Shown here: positions 41,756-52,717 of the stretch, piece after piece
Position numbering within the stretch: position 1 is the first letter of the stretch
How the letters are laid out: each line of letters starts with the position of its first letter
Assembly (NCBI GenBank): GCA_907163375.1
Contig: CAJQUW010007829.1
Location: 118,226-182,225 of the forward strand
Length of the DNA stretch: 64,000 bases
Reading direction: 5' to 3'
From: Prostheceraeus crozeri
Taxonomy: Eukaryota; Platyhelminthes; Polycladida; Euryleptidae
The notes under the pieces: model-generated
Database searches by the model: none
What the model saw: the letters and a program-made list of their open reading frames with translations, nothing else
Told to the model about the DNA's origin: nothing
Program-made: the position numbers and the translations under genes

Positions 41756-41761
41756 ATTACC
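41756..41761 (+). repeat. right target-site duplication of Polinton C (ATTACC)
   Basis: Exact repeat of 23,915-23,920, directly after ACTACT. Confidence 0.9.
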
Positions 41762-42493
41762 TAGTATTGCAGTTCAACCAATCGTGTTAGAGAGAGAGAG
41801 AGAGACGCTTTCTTTTGATCTGCTATCGCAAACACTAGTACGCCTCGCCTGTGTTTTCGTTCTCTATCGTGTCAGCTATCAAGAAGCAGTGACAATAAAA
41901 AAAGTTATTGACTTTCCCCTTTTTAATGCTATTTTAAAAAGTAAATGATTGGTGTTATTCCTATTCATTCCTACATAAAGTCGCACCTATGATGGAAAGT
42001 AAAATATAATGCACCTAAATGTAAGAGCTCCTTAAATGCAGTTCTCCTTAACTGCTCACCATGTATCCACAACTTTGTCGGAATAACCTGATCAACGAGC
42101 ATGTGTTCGGTATTACGAGTACAAGCGCTCGCCCGATGGTAGTCGCCTTCACTCTATCAGCAAGGTCCTGCATTTCACTGTGTGCATCGATCAATACTAA
42201 GTCAATGGACCTGCTAAGTTCAAGTCGATGAGCTCGTCCCCACTGTGCCAAACAGAACGCGCACTTTGACTACTATCTGTCACCTTCATCATAAAATCAA
42301 TAATAACAATTTCAAGATGAGTTTTGAGCATCAACTCAACTCACATCTTGAAAGAAGTCAAAAAGATCTTAAAGTTTATAAGTGGTCAAAAACAAATTGA
42401 ATGTTATGTTTTAGACAATTTTTGACAGAGGCTATAAATCATCGTAAGTGAATAGAATTTTATTTGTCATCTTTTCGAAAATTTGCTTTTCAG
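41762..42493. other. intron or upstream spacer before DAW1 exon
   Basis: No gene recognised. Contains a short AG microsatellite (about 41,791-41,808) and a small inverted repeat around 42,318-42,356 (TTCAAGATGAGTT against AACTCACATCTTGAA). The last bases are a good splice acceptor, TTTGCTTTTCAG. I searched here for the expected first DAW1 coding exon and did not find it. Confidence 0.5.
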
Positions 42494-42638
42494 AACGGAT
42501 GTCGATGAATTCATCAATCTCATATCGCGGAAAGAACCCCTTATTACCGAAAAAAGGACGCAGCAATTACGAGATCTGATAGAAAAACTGAAGGAAAAAT
42601 TAGCAAATGTAGAGGAAAAGAACTTCGCGCCGTATAAG
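42494..42638 (+). CDS. DAW1: DAW1 (ODA16) coding exon, N-terminal helix
   Basis: 145-base exon with acceptor TTTTCAG and donor AAG|GTAATT. It encodes TDVDEFINLISRKEPLITEK and ends LANVEEKNFAPYK. This aligns with the residues before the WD repeats of vertebrate DAW1 (STDVSALVEEIQKAEPLLT), a protein that loads outer-arm dynein onto intraflagellar transport for delivery to cilia. The exon starts in a split codon, so at least one coding exon lies upstream, outside the window or hidden left of Polinton C. Confidence 0.85.
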
Positions 42639-44123
42639 GTAATTTTTTTGACATTATAGTTTACTGACTATCCTGAGATAGGACTTTTTAGGAAATTTTA
42701 TGTACACTCTTGGCAAAATGTCGATTGTCAAGCGGATTTTCTTCTCGCATGTATTGTGCACTTGTCTTTAATGAAAATTGTTTCTCCAGAAGATGGGAAG
42801 TCATTTTCGAATGATAAACTTTGTATTTGGAATGACATAAAGTATACATCAAGTCTCTAAAACTGAAATCAGATCAGTGTGCCACCGGAAAACCAAGGAA
42901 AACTCCCCGAAGTTTTTGTCGATCATATTTTTAAGTTAAACAGAAAATGACGAACCTTCGGCGTCCAGCGCCTTCTCGCGGTCGATCAATATATTCTTTT
43001 TCGTTCTTCAACACTTGTCGAATAAGATCCGGTATGTTGTTTAACAGTCACTTACGCAGTTCAGGAACAACTTTTCAGTACCAGTTGGGCACGAATAACC
43101 TCATGCGAAGATGCTGAAAGCCTGTTCTTCAGAAATTTCCACGAGTATTTAACATATTCTGAGCCATTGTCAAGACTTCATTGCGATCTCGCGCTTGCCA
43201 CGACCACAACGTGCATCCATGATGCATGAAAATGGATTGATATAATCTACACGGTAGGCTTTTTATGTTTGAATGAAAAAGAAAAAACCAAATATCATAA
43301 AGTTACGACATATATTGAGAACAAAATAAAACACAACCGACTGGTTTCGTCACGTCGTACAGAGGCTGCTGGAATTGGCACATAGTACAAGTCATAAAAA
43401 TATAAAATTCTTGCAACTTTGTGAAGAAGATACACGCATGACAGTAATTCCTCAGGTCGACTCATAATGCCTGTTTATTTTCGGCTAACTATGTAACTTC
43501 TACTTATGCAGGTCAGACACTATGAAAATTGCTATCTGAAAGTGAGACCAAAATCACCATTTGGTCACCATTTCCTGAGGCCATTTTGAAAGGAGGCGAA
43601 CCACTTCCGATTATCACTCGCGTGACAAAACTTTTGCATGCCTGATGTAAAAGATTCTTGTATAATAATGATGTCACCGTGTTCGATTTCCTTTCACAAA
43701 CAAGCATAATCTCGACTTCTTCGAGATACTCCAATTCTTTTTCAACATTCACCACGCTTGGTTTCTAAAGACAAGCGTGTTTTCTTTTCACGTGTATTAT
43801 GCACTTGTTGACTACTCAGCTGGTAACCAGACGACTCACCTTCGTCACAGAAAGTCGATTTCTCAATGACACAAATTGTACTCGTATTATAGAAGAAGTG
43901 AAGAACATCAATCATTTGCCTCCATCCCACAGATTATTTTTATTTGAATGTACAGTATGTTCTGCTAGATTAAGTGGATGAAATCCTCCGTTGAAAAATG
44001 GTAACTGAGTTGAATAGGTGCTATTTCCAATGTCAGGAATCACTTGCAGGCCTAATTCACATCCTTCATCTTCAACACAACTCCCTATTTAATGCGTAGC
44101 TATACCCGGAGTAATTTTGAGAT

Positions 44124-44178
44124 ACGCAATTAGCATGCTAAGTGAATATGATTAATTCACTTTGTATGCTAATTGCGT
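44124..44178. repeat. 55-base hairpin in DAW1 intron
   Basis: ACGCAATTAGCATGCTAAGT and its near-perfect complement ending AATTGCGT pair over about 24 bases with a short loop. It could be a tiny fold-back element or a microRNA-like precursor; nothing distinguishes these by eye. Confidence 0.55.
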
Positions 44179-44965
44179 GTCTTAACATGGACAAGTATAA
44201 TGTGATCGCAAGGGAAGATGACCTTGGTATCATTTCAATTTTCCACCTTCACATTTCATTGAGATGAAATTAATTTCTACTCTTAAGTTATATGTTATTA
44301 CAATGAATGACCTTTTCATTGTATTGTCGAATGCAGCGTCTCTTCAAATTTGCTACACTTGAAATTTTAACGATCGGATTGAAGACAAAGCAGTTACTTT
44401 CAGTGCTTAAATTATTTACCTCTCTAACCTAATTAAAGTTATGCCATAATTTTGAAATTGTATCCCGAAAACCTCGTCGAGCGGGTAAAACGACTTTACA
44501 AGTTGTGTTCTTGATCGTCGTGCAGATTTTGATCAACTCTGACATTTTATGTGTTGAGACCCTTCTGCTCCAGGACAGAATGCATGTAGTTTGTATGCGA
44601 TTTGGCCAACTTTCGACATTCCTCCCGGTCAATCTGTCTTTTCCAGACGTTTTTGCCTTTTCATTCTTTCCTTCGAAGGCGCATTGTGCTACGTTCCTCT
44701 TCATGATCATTCACAAGTTCTCGGAGGGAATGGGGTCCACTGATAACCCTGACTAAGGAATAATATCTGCTTGCCCTGTCTTAGCACTCACTTTGTGACA
44801 AATTTCGATGTGTGAAAAGGAGCGTCGTTCTGCAAGAATTACCATGCATCATTGATGCTTGCGAAGGTGCAATGTGTATCATGATAGTAAATTGTAAGCT
44901 CAAACTTTCTTGGTTTTCAATTTTCGACATAGACTAGAAAAATGCCTGCTTGGAGTAGAAAAATG

Positions 44966-45035
44966 GCTTGCCGGCTGGGAATCGAACCAGGTCATCGAAT
45001 TGCTAACGCGGCATGAATATCACCAAGACCAGCGA
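44966..45035 (-). repeat. tRNA-derived SINE head or tRNA relic
   Basis: On the minus strand, GGTTCGATTCCC (44,977-44,988) is a canonical Pol III B box followed by CAGCCGGCA. Upstream, GGTCTTGGTGATATTCATGCC resembles a degenerate A box region. The acceptor stem does not close properly, so it is not a working tRNA; a tRNA-derived SINE fragment is most likely. Confidence 0.5.
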
Positions 45036-45080
45036 AACACACCCACCATGATCGTGTCAAGAGAAAGTATTTGTTTTTTA

Positions 45081-45170
45081 TAACAATAGCAACTGCCTTA
45101 AGGCGACCTCGGAGGCATTGAGTTTTTTAGATCGATTCTCCGAGGTCGCCTGGAAGTAGTTGCTATTATT
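45081..45170. repeat. fold-back (MITE-like) element of about 90 bases
   Basis: Arms of about 32 bases: AACAATAGCAACTGCC, then AGGCGACCTCGGAG, and the complement CTCCGAGGTCGCCT, then AGTTGCTATTATT, around a 22-base loop. The arms pair nearly fully. No coding capacity. Confidence 0.65.
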
Positions 45171-46923
45171 GAAAATTATTATGAAGCACACATCGTCCGC
45201 TTTATGATTTCGAGTAATGGCAAGCTAAATGCTCGTACGCAAATTGGAACTGGCTGCCTGGATCTTGCCAGTCTTTGATTTCTTTATCCGCCGACATATC
45301 GACAGGGTACTAATTAAGACACGGGCACCGGGTCTGCCCCATTTCAGAAGTGTCATATATTTAAAATTTGGAATGACATTAGATCTTTCATGAAGAGATA
45401 TTACTATTGCTGACGATATCTTCTGATGATTCAAATGGCACATGATATGCAAAACATGCAACATCTATCAACGATTTATCAAGTAAGATGGTTGAAATCT
45501 GCAGCATATGACTGATATTTGTACATACAGCAGGCATCATTTCTTATAGCTTTCTTTTATAATATATGTTCTTTTTTGTATTTTCTTTTAAGTTGATTCG
45601 TCTGTTTTGCTACATAGCTTCTGGCGGTTCCAACACTTTGATAAGTTCATTTGTGCAGAAAGAAAACCTAAAGCCAGATGATGTTTACTACAAGTCGATT
45701 CTTTATTGCGAGGCCTTTCACCCAGCACAGCCGGCTGTGACTATTGTAAATATCAAAGAATCATAACTTTCTAGTTTTCGAGTTTGCATAATCGCATAAA
45801 TAAATTAAAGAAAGCTAAAATTTCTGTTATTTACAAAATATCTCTATAGTCAGTGCCAATGAATGATAGATATTCTTTCACTTGATTGAAATGAGCTATT
45901 GGTTATAAAGTGCTTATACCTGAAAATTAATAATGTGACTTACACCATGTGCAGCCAATCGAAACTACTCTGAAAATGTTTACTTTGCATCTGTATCTAA
46001 TAATAGCTATGATAAAAAGTGTGAATGACCAGAAGAGGAGTGGGCCTGTCCCAGACAATGGAATTTTGATCAGCTAGCTAAATTTATTATTGTTAAGCTA
46101 ATCAGAATTAAACATTTGATGAGCCTGTTGAAAAAGAACAACTGTGATTCTATGTTCAACATTTCAACTGATCAAAATTTATCAAATAATTGAGTCAATG
46201 CATCACAAATCAAAGACTATTCAAATTGTTCTATCTGAAGTCATGAATTATTTTTTCACATTGATGATATTAATTTAGTGTCTTTATCAAAAGTTTGGAA
46301 GCGTTGGTATGCATTGTAAGTCGATGATGACTCTAATGTAGCCTACATATTAGATAAGTGAATTTGCATGACTAATATTCGTCCGGTCTGCTGTCACCAG
46401 CGGTCAAAACACTGGTCAGGGAAGACTAAAAATCCACCGTTCAACTGTTGGCGACACAGAGTTGGATTTCTTGCTTGTCTTGTGGTTGTCGCATGCAACC
46501 GGAGTTCGAGCTAAAGCCTAAAGGAAGTGACATAAGAAATTTGGATAAGAGAGATTTATGTGCGTCATGCGATGATTTCAGAGCCGATGTGATGACGAAG
46601 AACTTTTCGTTCCTATTAAACCTATTAATCAATGTAAATTTTTTCGGATAAATTTACTATTAATAAAGGAAGACTATCAGATGCCGGTACCATTTTCAAA
46701 AAAGTGCTGTGAGCTTCTGAGCGGTTGTTGCTTATCGTCAGGCGGGCATAGGTAGTAAGTAATCACTCGAAGAAGCGTTTGGAAGCTCCCATCAACAAAA
46801 AGGTTTGTGATTGCTTGTTTCAAAGTTGTTACAATTTGATGGTACGTAATGCTTACCGAATGTTTTGATTGAGCTAAAGATTTTATTCAGAATTATTTTC
46901 TTGTGATTGTTTTCTTCTTATAG

Positions 46924-46982
46924 ACTCTGCGGGCACATATTCTTCCTCTCACCAATGTGGCATTTAACAAAGGAGGTGACAA
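46924..46982 (+). CDS. DAW1: DAW1 coding exon, start of the WD40 propeller
   Basis: 59-base exon with acceptor TTCTTATAG and donor AA|GTAAGT. It encodes TLRAHILPLTNVAFNKGGD, matching KAHILPLTNVALNKSG of vertebrate DAW1 at the first propeller blade. The phase joins the exon at 49,909 (AA plus T gives Asn). Confidence 0.85.
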
Positions 46983-47340
46983 GTAAGTCTGCGTTATATT
47001 ACATGGCAAATGACATCTATGATTAAAGTACGACTACTCTTGGTATTATTGTCAAAGAATATCATTTGATTTGTAGTAACATCAGATTTAGGCACTTAAT
47101 GTAAATTGTCCAACTACAGTAATTCGACATGAATTATAGTAATTAACATAAAATGACAACAATTGTGTATTTTTCAATATGAATGAGATGCCGGTAGTAG
47201 CCTACATTTCAAAGTTGTCAATTTTAAAGAAGCAGTGAAACTGAGTGTTAAATAATAATTAATTCTATTCGAATCTGCAAAATTTTGTTAATTTGCTCAA
47301 AAAATGGTGCCGTTAGGTGAATTAAGATTTTTTCTTGTAT

Positions 47341-48230
47341 TTAGTTTAGATAGGTGGAGACTTACTAGGGAAGATCATGTATGCGGACGACATAGCAATG
47401 ATGGCAGAGGAATAAATGGTATTGGAGGACAGTTTGAGACAGTTGCAGGAAGAGTTTAAAAGGCATGGCCTAAAGGTGAATGCTGATAAGACAGAGACCA
47501 TGTGGATTGGAGAAGGGACAAACCTGGAATTAAGGATCGATGGTCACGTACTGAGGAAAGTCGAAAACTTTGTCTACCAGGGAGGTGCAATCCAGAATGA
47601 CGGAGGGGCGGAATCAGAGGTGCGGAGGCGAATTCGAGCAGGTGCGAATGCGTGGAGACGAGTGGAAGGAGTGATTACAGACAGACGGATCTCAAAGAAG
47701 CTGAAGGTCAAAGTGCTTGATGTATGTGTGATCCCACCATGCACATATGGATTAGAAACAGTGGCGCTCAAACAAGAACAGTTGAGAAGACTTGAGGTGT
47801 GTGAGAATAACTGGATAAGACGAATTGCGGGTGCAAAGTTGGCGGATCGAAGAAGATTGAGTGATCTGAGGAAAGAGCTGGACCTGAAAAGAACGTTGAG
47901 ACAAAGAGTGGTGCGGAGCAGATTGAAGTGGGCAGTCCATGTGGCACGTATGCCGACAGAGACTACCATTACGAGCAATGGAAATGAATTGTGAAGGAAG
48001 AAGACAAAGAGGAAGGCCAAAGACGAGGTGGAAGGACTGTATTGTAAAAGACGTGAGAATGGATGGAGATGATGAAGATGATGGCAAACAGCAGCGCAGG
48101 ATCGAGCGGAATGGAGAAAAAAGGTGCAGAAGATCAGTCTGAAAGTGCGACTTTGTTTGTGTTTGTCTTACGAACCTTACCCGTTTTCTTTTGTAAATGG
48201 AAATAAAAAGAGAGTTGCAAAAAAAATTAG
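47341..48230 (+). mobile_element. RTE-type LINE 3' fragment
   Basis: Encodes the C-terminal half of a reverse transcriptase: the MYADDIAMMAEE box, LQEEFKRHGLKVNADKTETM, YQGGAIQNDGGAESEVRRRI, then CVIPPCTYGLETVALK and LKWAVHVARMP. Spacing and wording resemble RTE-clade elements. A stop follows the YADD box and a shift near 47,990 ends the frame. The 3' end runs into AATAAAAAGAGAG and an A-rich tract near 48,220, typical of a LINE tail. The 5' truncation is also typical. Confidence 0.75.
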
Positions 48231-48469
48231 TTTGCAGTGTTACTGTTATGCATTGCAGTGTACTATACTTTTAAACGTTTTGTCGATGGAAGTAGTGAAA
48301 GTCAAAAGTTGTTTATTTCCAAAAAACATTGGAAAACAATATTATAATGTTAAGGTCGGGTTGAATACATTGCAATACACCGTGCGGCGGTCAGTGCTTT
48401 AGAAAAGAATTAAGCAGATCAGAAAGGAGAGGAATCAATAATTGTGCATTTATTTAGATTTCAGATTCT

Positions 48470-49119
48470 TTGTGGTTAATTCTTTCTTTTATGACTATGC
48501 GTAGCTCGTTGGCTTTTTTTAAGAAATCTTGTGATGGATTTTAAATGCCTTGGAGTCAAGGTATTCATTAATTTATGAAATTCAACTATCGTGTCGCAAT
48601 AACATAACAATGGTGCAATTTGTCGCTGTATATTTTGATACAATGGACATTCTATCATAAAGTGATATAGAGTCTCCACTTTCGATTCATTGCAAAGTTC
48701 ACAATGACGTTCTTCACATCGCAATCTGTTTCCATAACTGCCTGTTAGAAAATCTAATTCATGATGTAGCATATCTATATCATTGCAATCGATATCAAAA
48801 CTCAGATATGATTTCAAGGACTAGTGTAGGACTAAAACCTGTAAGAGTTGCTGAATAATAGGTCCTTATGCTCTAATGGCTTACATGTTAAAGCTGCGTA
48901 ACAGATGTAATTCATATTCATGAAATGTGATGTCACATCATACACGTAGGTTTTGTACAAGAATGCACACAGCTTGTTTTTGACTATCTCTTGATGTCGG
49001 ATACTCGATCGCAAACGTAGGCTAAAATATTGATATAGTGTGTTAGCTTCATATACTCCTAGAATTATTTCATCTACGCATTTAGTCATAGCTCTTACTG
49101 GGGCCTTCTCCTCTTTCAT
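48470..49119 (-). mobile_element. LINE C-terminal fragment with zinc-knuckle
   Basis: On the minus strand a decayed frame leads into GNRLRCEERHCELCNESKVE and TLYHFMIECPLYQNIQRQI. This is the Cys/His knuckle (C-x2-C...H-x3-C) that follows the reverse transcriptase in many LINEs. The frame is interrupted near 48,820. The core reverse transcriptase is missing, so the clade is uncertain. Confidence 0.6.
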
Positions 49120-49908
49120 GCACTATTTTGAACCTTATTGACATTTTCATAATTTTTTCGGATATTTTATCAAACTTATTGTTTTATTGAAGCCTTTTTC
49201 CTCCAGTTAAGAACACGGTCGCCCGAAAAGCAATGGACCGTATTTTCCTATCGAAAGCCGCCGTCTGCCATCCTCTGGGAATTCTTCTCCAGCTCCTGGT
49301 TCCGCTTCTGAGTTGCTGCTCTGTCGTCCACAGTGTCATCGGTGTTCGAGATTATTCTCAGTGTCATCCGTAGTCTTCTCAGTTAGCCGATAGAGCTTCA
49401 GTGAAAGTGTCTCGTTTCTGCGTTCACGTCCTTTATTTGCGTTCTTATTTCTTCGTTCCTTATTCTGTCTCTTATTTTATGCTCCTAGCATCCTTCTTTC
49501 TATTGCCCTCTGTGCAACACTTTACTTTCGATGGACTATGTAGCAGAACCTTAAATTAATATTGGCAGGATGCACTTATCAAATAATCGTCGGTGGTGTT
49601 TCAATCAATACCACTGAATACTACATATACTACAAAATGTTAAATTATGCAAGTGCAACTCAAGCAGATATCAATGGATGAACAGTAATTAACACGAAAA
49701 GTAGACGTTTTTCTTCATAATGCATCTTGTGGTTCGATCTTGTAGATTTTCTATGAAATTCTACGCGGTACTTCCAAAAGTCGAATTATTTAAGAGAGAG
49801 TGGTCCTTTCTTGGGATGGGATTCTTTCTACCTGATTTACTTGTACTGCATATAAGGAACTTTATTTCGAATATTGTCATTCCTATTTTGAAAGCCAGTT
49901 ACTTTCAG

Positions 49909-50180
49909 TTTCATAACTGGTTCCTACGATCGAACCTGCAAGGTTTGGGAGACACATACAAGTCATCAAGGGGAATTGTTGACCTTGGAAGGTCATCGCA
50001 ATGTTGTGTATGCAATCACATATAACCTTCCATTCTCCGACAAAATCGCCACCGGATCTTTTGACAAAACTTGCAAACTTTGGTCTGCGTCCACTGGTCA
50101 ATTGTATCACACCTACCGAGGGCATACAGCAGAAATAGTTTGTCTGCAGTTCAATCCAAGCAGTACATCAATTGCCACTG
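49909..50180 (+). CDS. DAW1: DAW1 coding exon, early WD40 repeats
   Basis: 272-base exon with acceptor ACTTTCAG and donor ACTG|GTGAGT. It encodes [58 protein letters not shown] and [20 protein letters not shown], with the GH...WD-type pattern of WD repeats. It is strongly similar to vertebrate DAW1 at the same place. The exon ends in the first base of a Gly codon, completed at 59,603. Confidence 0.92.
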
Positions 50181-51042
50181 GTGAGTCTCAAATTCATGTC
50201 TTTCATTTTCCAGATGTTCATCTTTGCTTTAATTGCCACTGCGGTATGGTCGTTGCTTATCTGCGCATTTAACGCATCAGTGCTTGTCGATATCATAATT
50301 CACGAAGTGCTCTACACTTTCAGATTTTATCAATAATCTCACGATGGTTGAAACTTAGATATGAGTGGATATGTGTGAGATAGACTATTCAAGCAAGAAT
50401 GAACTGTTATTGAAAGTCTAAAATTCTCGATGAAAATGTTATATATTTGATGAAAAAACAGATGGATCGAAAAATGAGAGAAATCGATTCGTTTGCGTGA
50501 ATCTATGACCAACATGCTTTTCGGAATGAATGATGCTGAAACATAGCGACAAAATACGTTGATTGGTAAATTATTGGTAATGAATCTGTGCTTTTTTTAC
50601 AACTAGAGTCATTCTGAATTAATGTATAATTGCTACATTGTATAATTCGCATAGGATTCCAGATAGTTTATTGAATATTTCATAGAAATAGTGGGCTTGA
50701 AGCATAAATACACCAGAAGAATTTTCTGGAAGAAACTATTAATATTAAATACAAAATTATTGACATCCATTGATTGTTGTTGATATATCCATAACAATAT
50801 GGTATAATTGAAAAATAAAAATTTCTCTTCCAAAAAGGTCATCAATTACTTAATTATCGTATATACTCGCTTATAAACCGCCCCATAAAGGTTGAATCTT
50901 AACGTTTTGGAACCATCTGTGACAGACTGTATTTTGAATGAGCCGCTAGCATTCAAGGATTTGCAGTGGATGCAAACTGGTAATGATAAGCTCACCTGAG
51001 GCCTAATATTTAATGATGATTTTGATAAATTATTGTACTTAC
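50181..51042 (+). other. start of the large DAW1 intron, unassigned
   Basis: No gene or repeat family recognised between the donor site at 50,181 and the hAT element. AT-rich with no long open frames of coding character. Confidence 0.4.
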
Positions 51043-51821
51043 CAGGGATGTGGAGTCGGAGTCCCGGAGTCCTATCATTTTTGCTGGAGTCGGAGTCGGA
51101 GTCCTACCAAATGATAGGACTCCAGACTCCGGCCTACAACTAGACCCGAAATAATATAATACAAAAAAATGATTTATCCTCGGGCATAGCTGTCACTGTC
51201 TTGATGTCAACTTTCTCCGTCAAACAAAAGTACAGAGACAATGCTGCATGTAAAGCTTGTAATAGTTGAAGGAATGAACCGTGATAGTGAAAAAAGGATT
51301 GTCCTTTCACTCGGTGATTTAGTAGAGAAGACAAACCTCCATAGCCTGCGCGCCAAAGGTCACATCAGAGACAAAAATGAAATACTGGTTTGTTTGAGAA
51401 CATTGCATCTTGTCTTCACGCTAATCGTGTGTGATGGCCCCTCTAAAGCGGATATTAAAATAGGAAAGTGTACTCATCTTTTTTGGAGAAGGATGGGGAT
51501 TTTCGTTCCTGATAGAGACTGGAGAAAAACCGTGTGAAGCACACATCAACAAGATGGGAGGAGCCGAGTCGCATGCATCCAACTTAAAGCGACATTTGAT
51601 CAACTTTCATCGAAAGTGATTGATAATTGATGCAGCAATGTTCACTTGTAGGTTCAGGTAAGCCTATAATGATCTATGATGTAGGCTACCAGTTAATTTT
51701 TCAAAATACTAAGCTTATATACTTGTTACCCGGAGTCGGAGTCCTATCAAAAGCAGGAGTCCTATCAACCCCCGGAGTCGGAGTCGGAGTCCCATCAAAA
51801 TGATAGGACTCCGCATCCCTA
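51043..51821. mobile_element. deleted, non-autonomous hAT-like element
   Basis: Ends CAGGGATGTGG on the left and CCGCATCCCTA on the right form an inverted repeat. The flanks GTACTTAC (51,035-51,042) and ATACTTAC (51,822-51,829) are an 8-base target duplication with one change, the hAT norm. Subterminal GGAGTCGGAGTC runs and CCTATCA repeats occur at both ends. Inside (51,521-51,616) is a degenerate BED zinc-finger remnant reading GEKPCEAHINK and SNLKRHLINFHRK, the expected N-terminal domain of a hAT transposase. Confidence 0.8.
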
Positions 51822-52717
51822 ATACTTACATAGGGCTAAGATGCGTTGGTTCTACATCTTTATATTGCGATCCAGCATAATCTGTTTCAATTATGTGATT
51901 TGATTCGTTCCTAGCTATAGACCTTACTTTTACTTGCCATAACATCACCATAATAATACCAACACGAATTTCTGCAGGGAGTTAGGTCGAATATGAGGCT
52001 TTCAGCGAGTGATGTGCACTCTACGGCTACTGCGAATCTGCGCGTCGGCTGACTTATACTAAGTTCCTTGTCAGGTAGGATAAAAGAAAATACATGCAAA
52101 TCAAATGGAAGTGGACTGAGATTTTCGGCAAAATGACATTTGCCTGTGTTCTCTCTGGTGAAGTGAGAAGTACTAAATCTGGAGTCATGTTTTTGGCATG
52201 AATGTCTCCAGATCATGCAATAATATGTATGTGCTCTAGTGCCTTTGCCAATGAAGCTAAACACATCTAGATTTATCAAGCATCTTAATATCGGCAAATG
52301 TAGCATTTTGATTAAATCTGAGCTGCAACTTGATGCTTTTAACCACATTTTTGCTTACAACACCGATCAGAATCATAATAATAACACATACCCATGATAG
52401 AAGATAATATGAAGACATTCCTGGCCAATACGGTGACTCTAGACTAAGAACTTCTGACTTGATCAAAGCGAACATAGACCAACATAATGTAACTAAAAAC
52501 CTCAGTCTGCTTCCCTGTAGATTTACTGTGTTTTCGTTAATCCTGTTTTACAAGAAATGAAACCGGCAGAACTCGGCCGACTCAAAGATTCGTTGTAGCC
52601 ATAAGGTGTACAGTGCATCATTTGGTAAATGCATCATTTTCGATCTTGTTCCCTGCAGAAACTCGTATTGGCGATGTCTATTAATGTAAGTTGCATGCTA
52701 CTTTGTTTATCTAAGTA
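51822..52717 (+). other. unassigned intron sequence
   Basis: No coding or repeat feature that I can support between the hAT and Tc1-like elements apart from their target duplications. Confidence 0.4.

Larger units (their letters stand above)
42639..46923 (+). other. DAW1 intron with minor repeats
   Basis: 4.3-kb intron from GTAATT to TTCTTCTTATAG. Apart from the hairpins and SINE-like piece listed separately, I see no gene. One short frame at about 45,590-45,766 (SGGSNTLISSFVQKENLKPD, ending TIVNIKES, with AATAAA soon after) could be an alternative last exon or a pseudogene scrap. It is unrecognised and weak. Confidence 0.4.
46983..49908 (+). other. DAW1 intron carrying LINE fragments
   Basis: 2.9-kb intron from GTAAGT to TTACTTTCAG. 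Besides the two LINE pieces listed separately, I see only unassigned AT-rich sequence and a GC-richer pyrimidine-rich patch at 49,220-49,520. Confidence 0.5.

Noticed and set aside
42048-42251. Minus-strand frame starting MAQWGRAHRLELSRS as an upstream gene
   Set aside because: Resembles no family known to me and has no supporting context; GC-richer intron or flank sequence can give such a frame by chance.
44966-45035. Functional tRNA gene on the minus strand
   Set aside because: The B box is good, but the acceptor arm does not pair and the A box is degenerate; called a SINE head or relic instead.
45566-45766. Possible last exon of another gene (SGGSNTLISSFVQKENLKPD)
   Set aside because: Open for only 67 codons, no known family and no partner exon found; kept only as a remark under the intron.
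46448-46651. Overlapping open frames on both strands in the DAW1 intron
   Set aside because: No recognisable domain or splice logic; length is within chance expectation.
47574-48087. Two minus-strand frames overlapping the RTE fragment
   Set aside because: The plus strand has the clear reverse transcriptase wording; the minus frames are antisense shadows.
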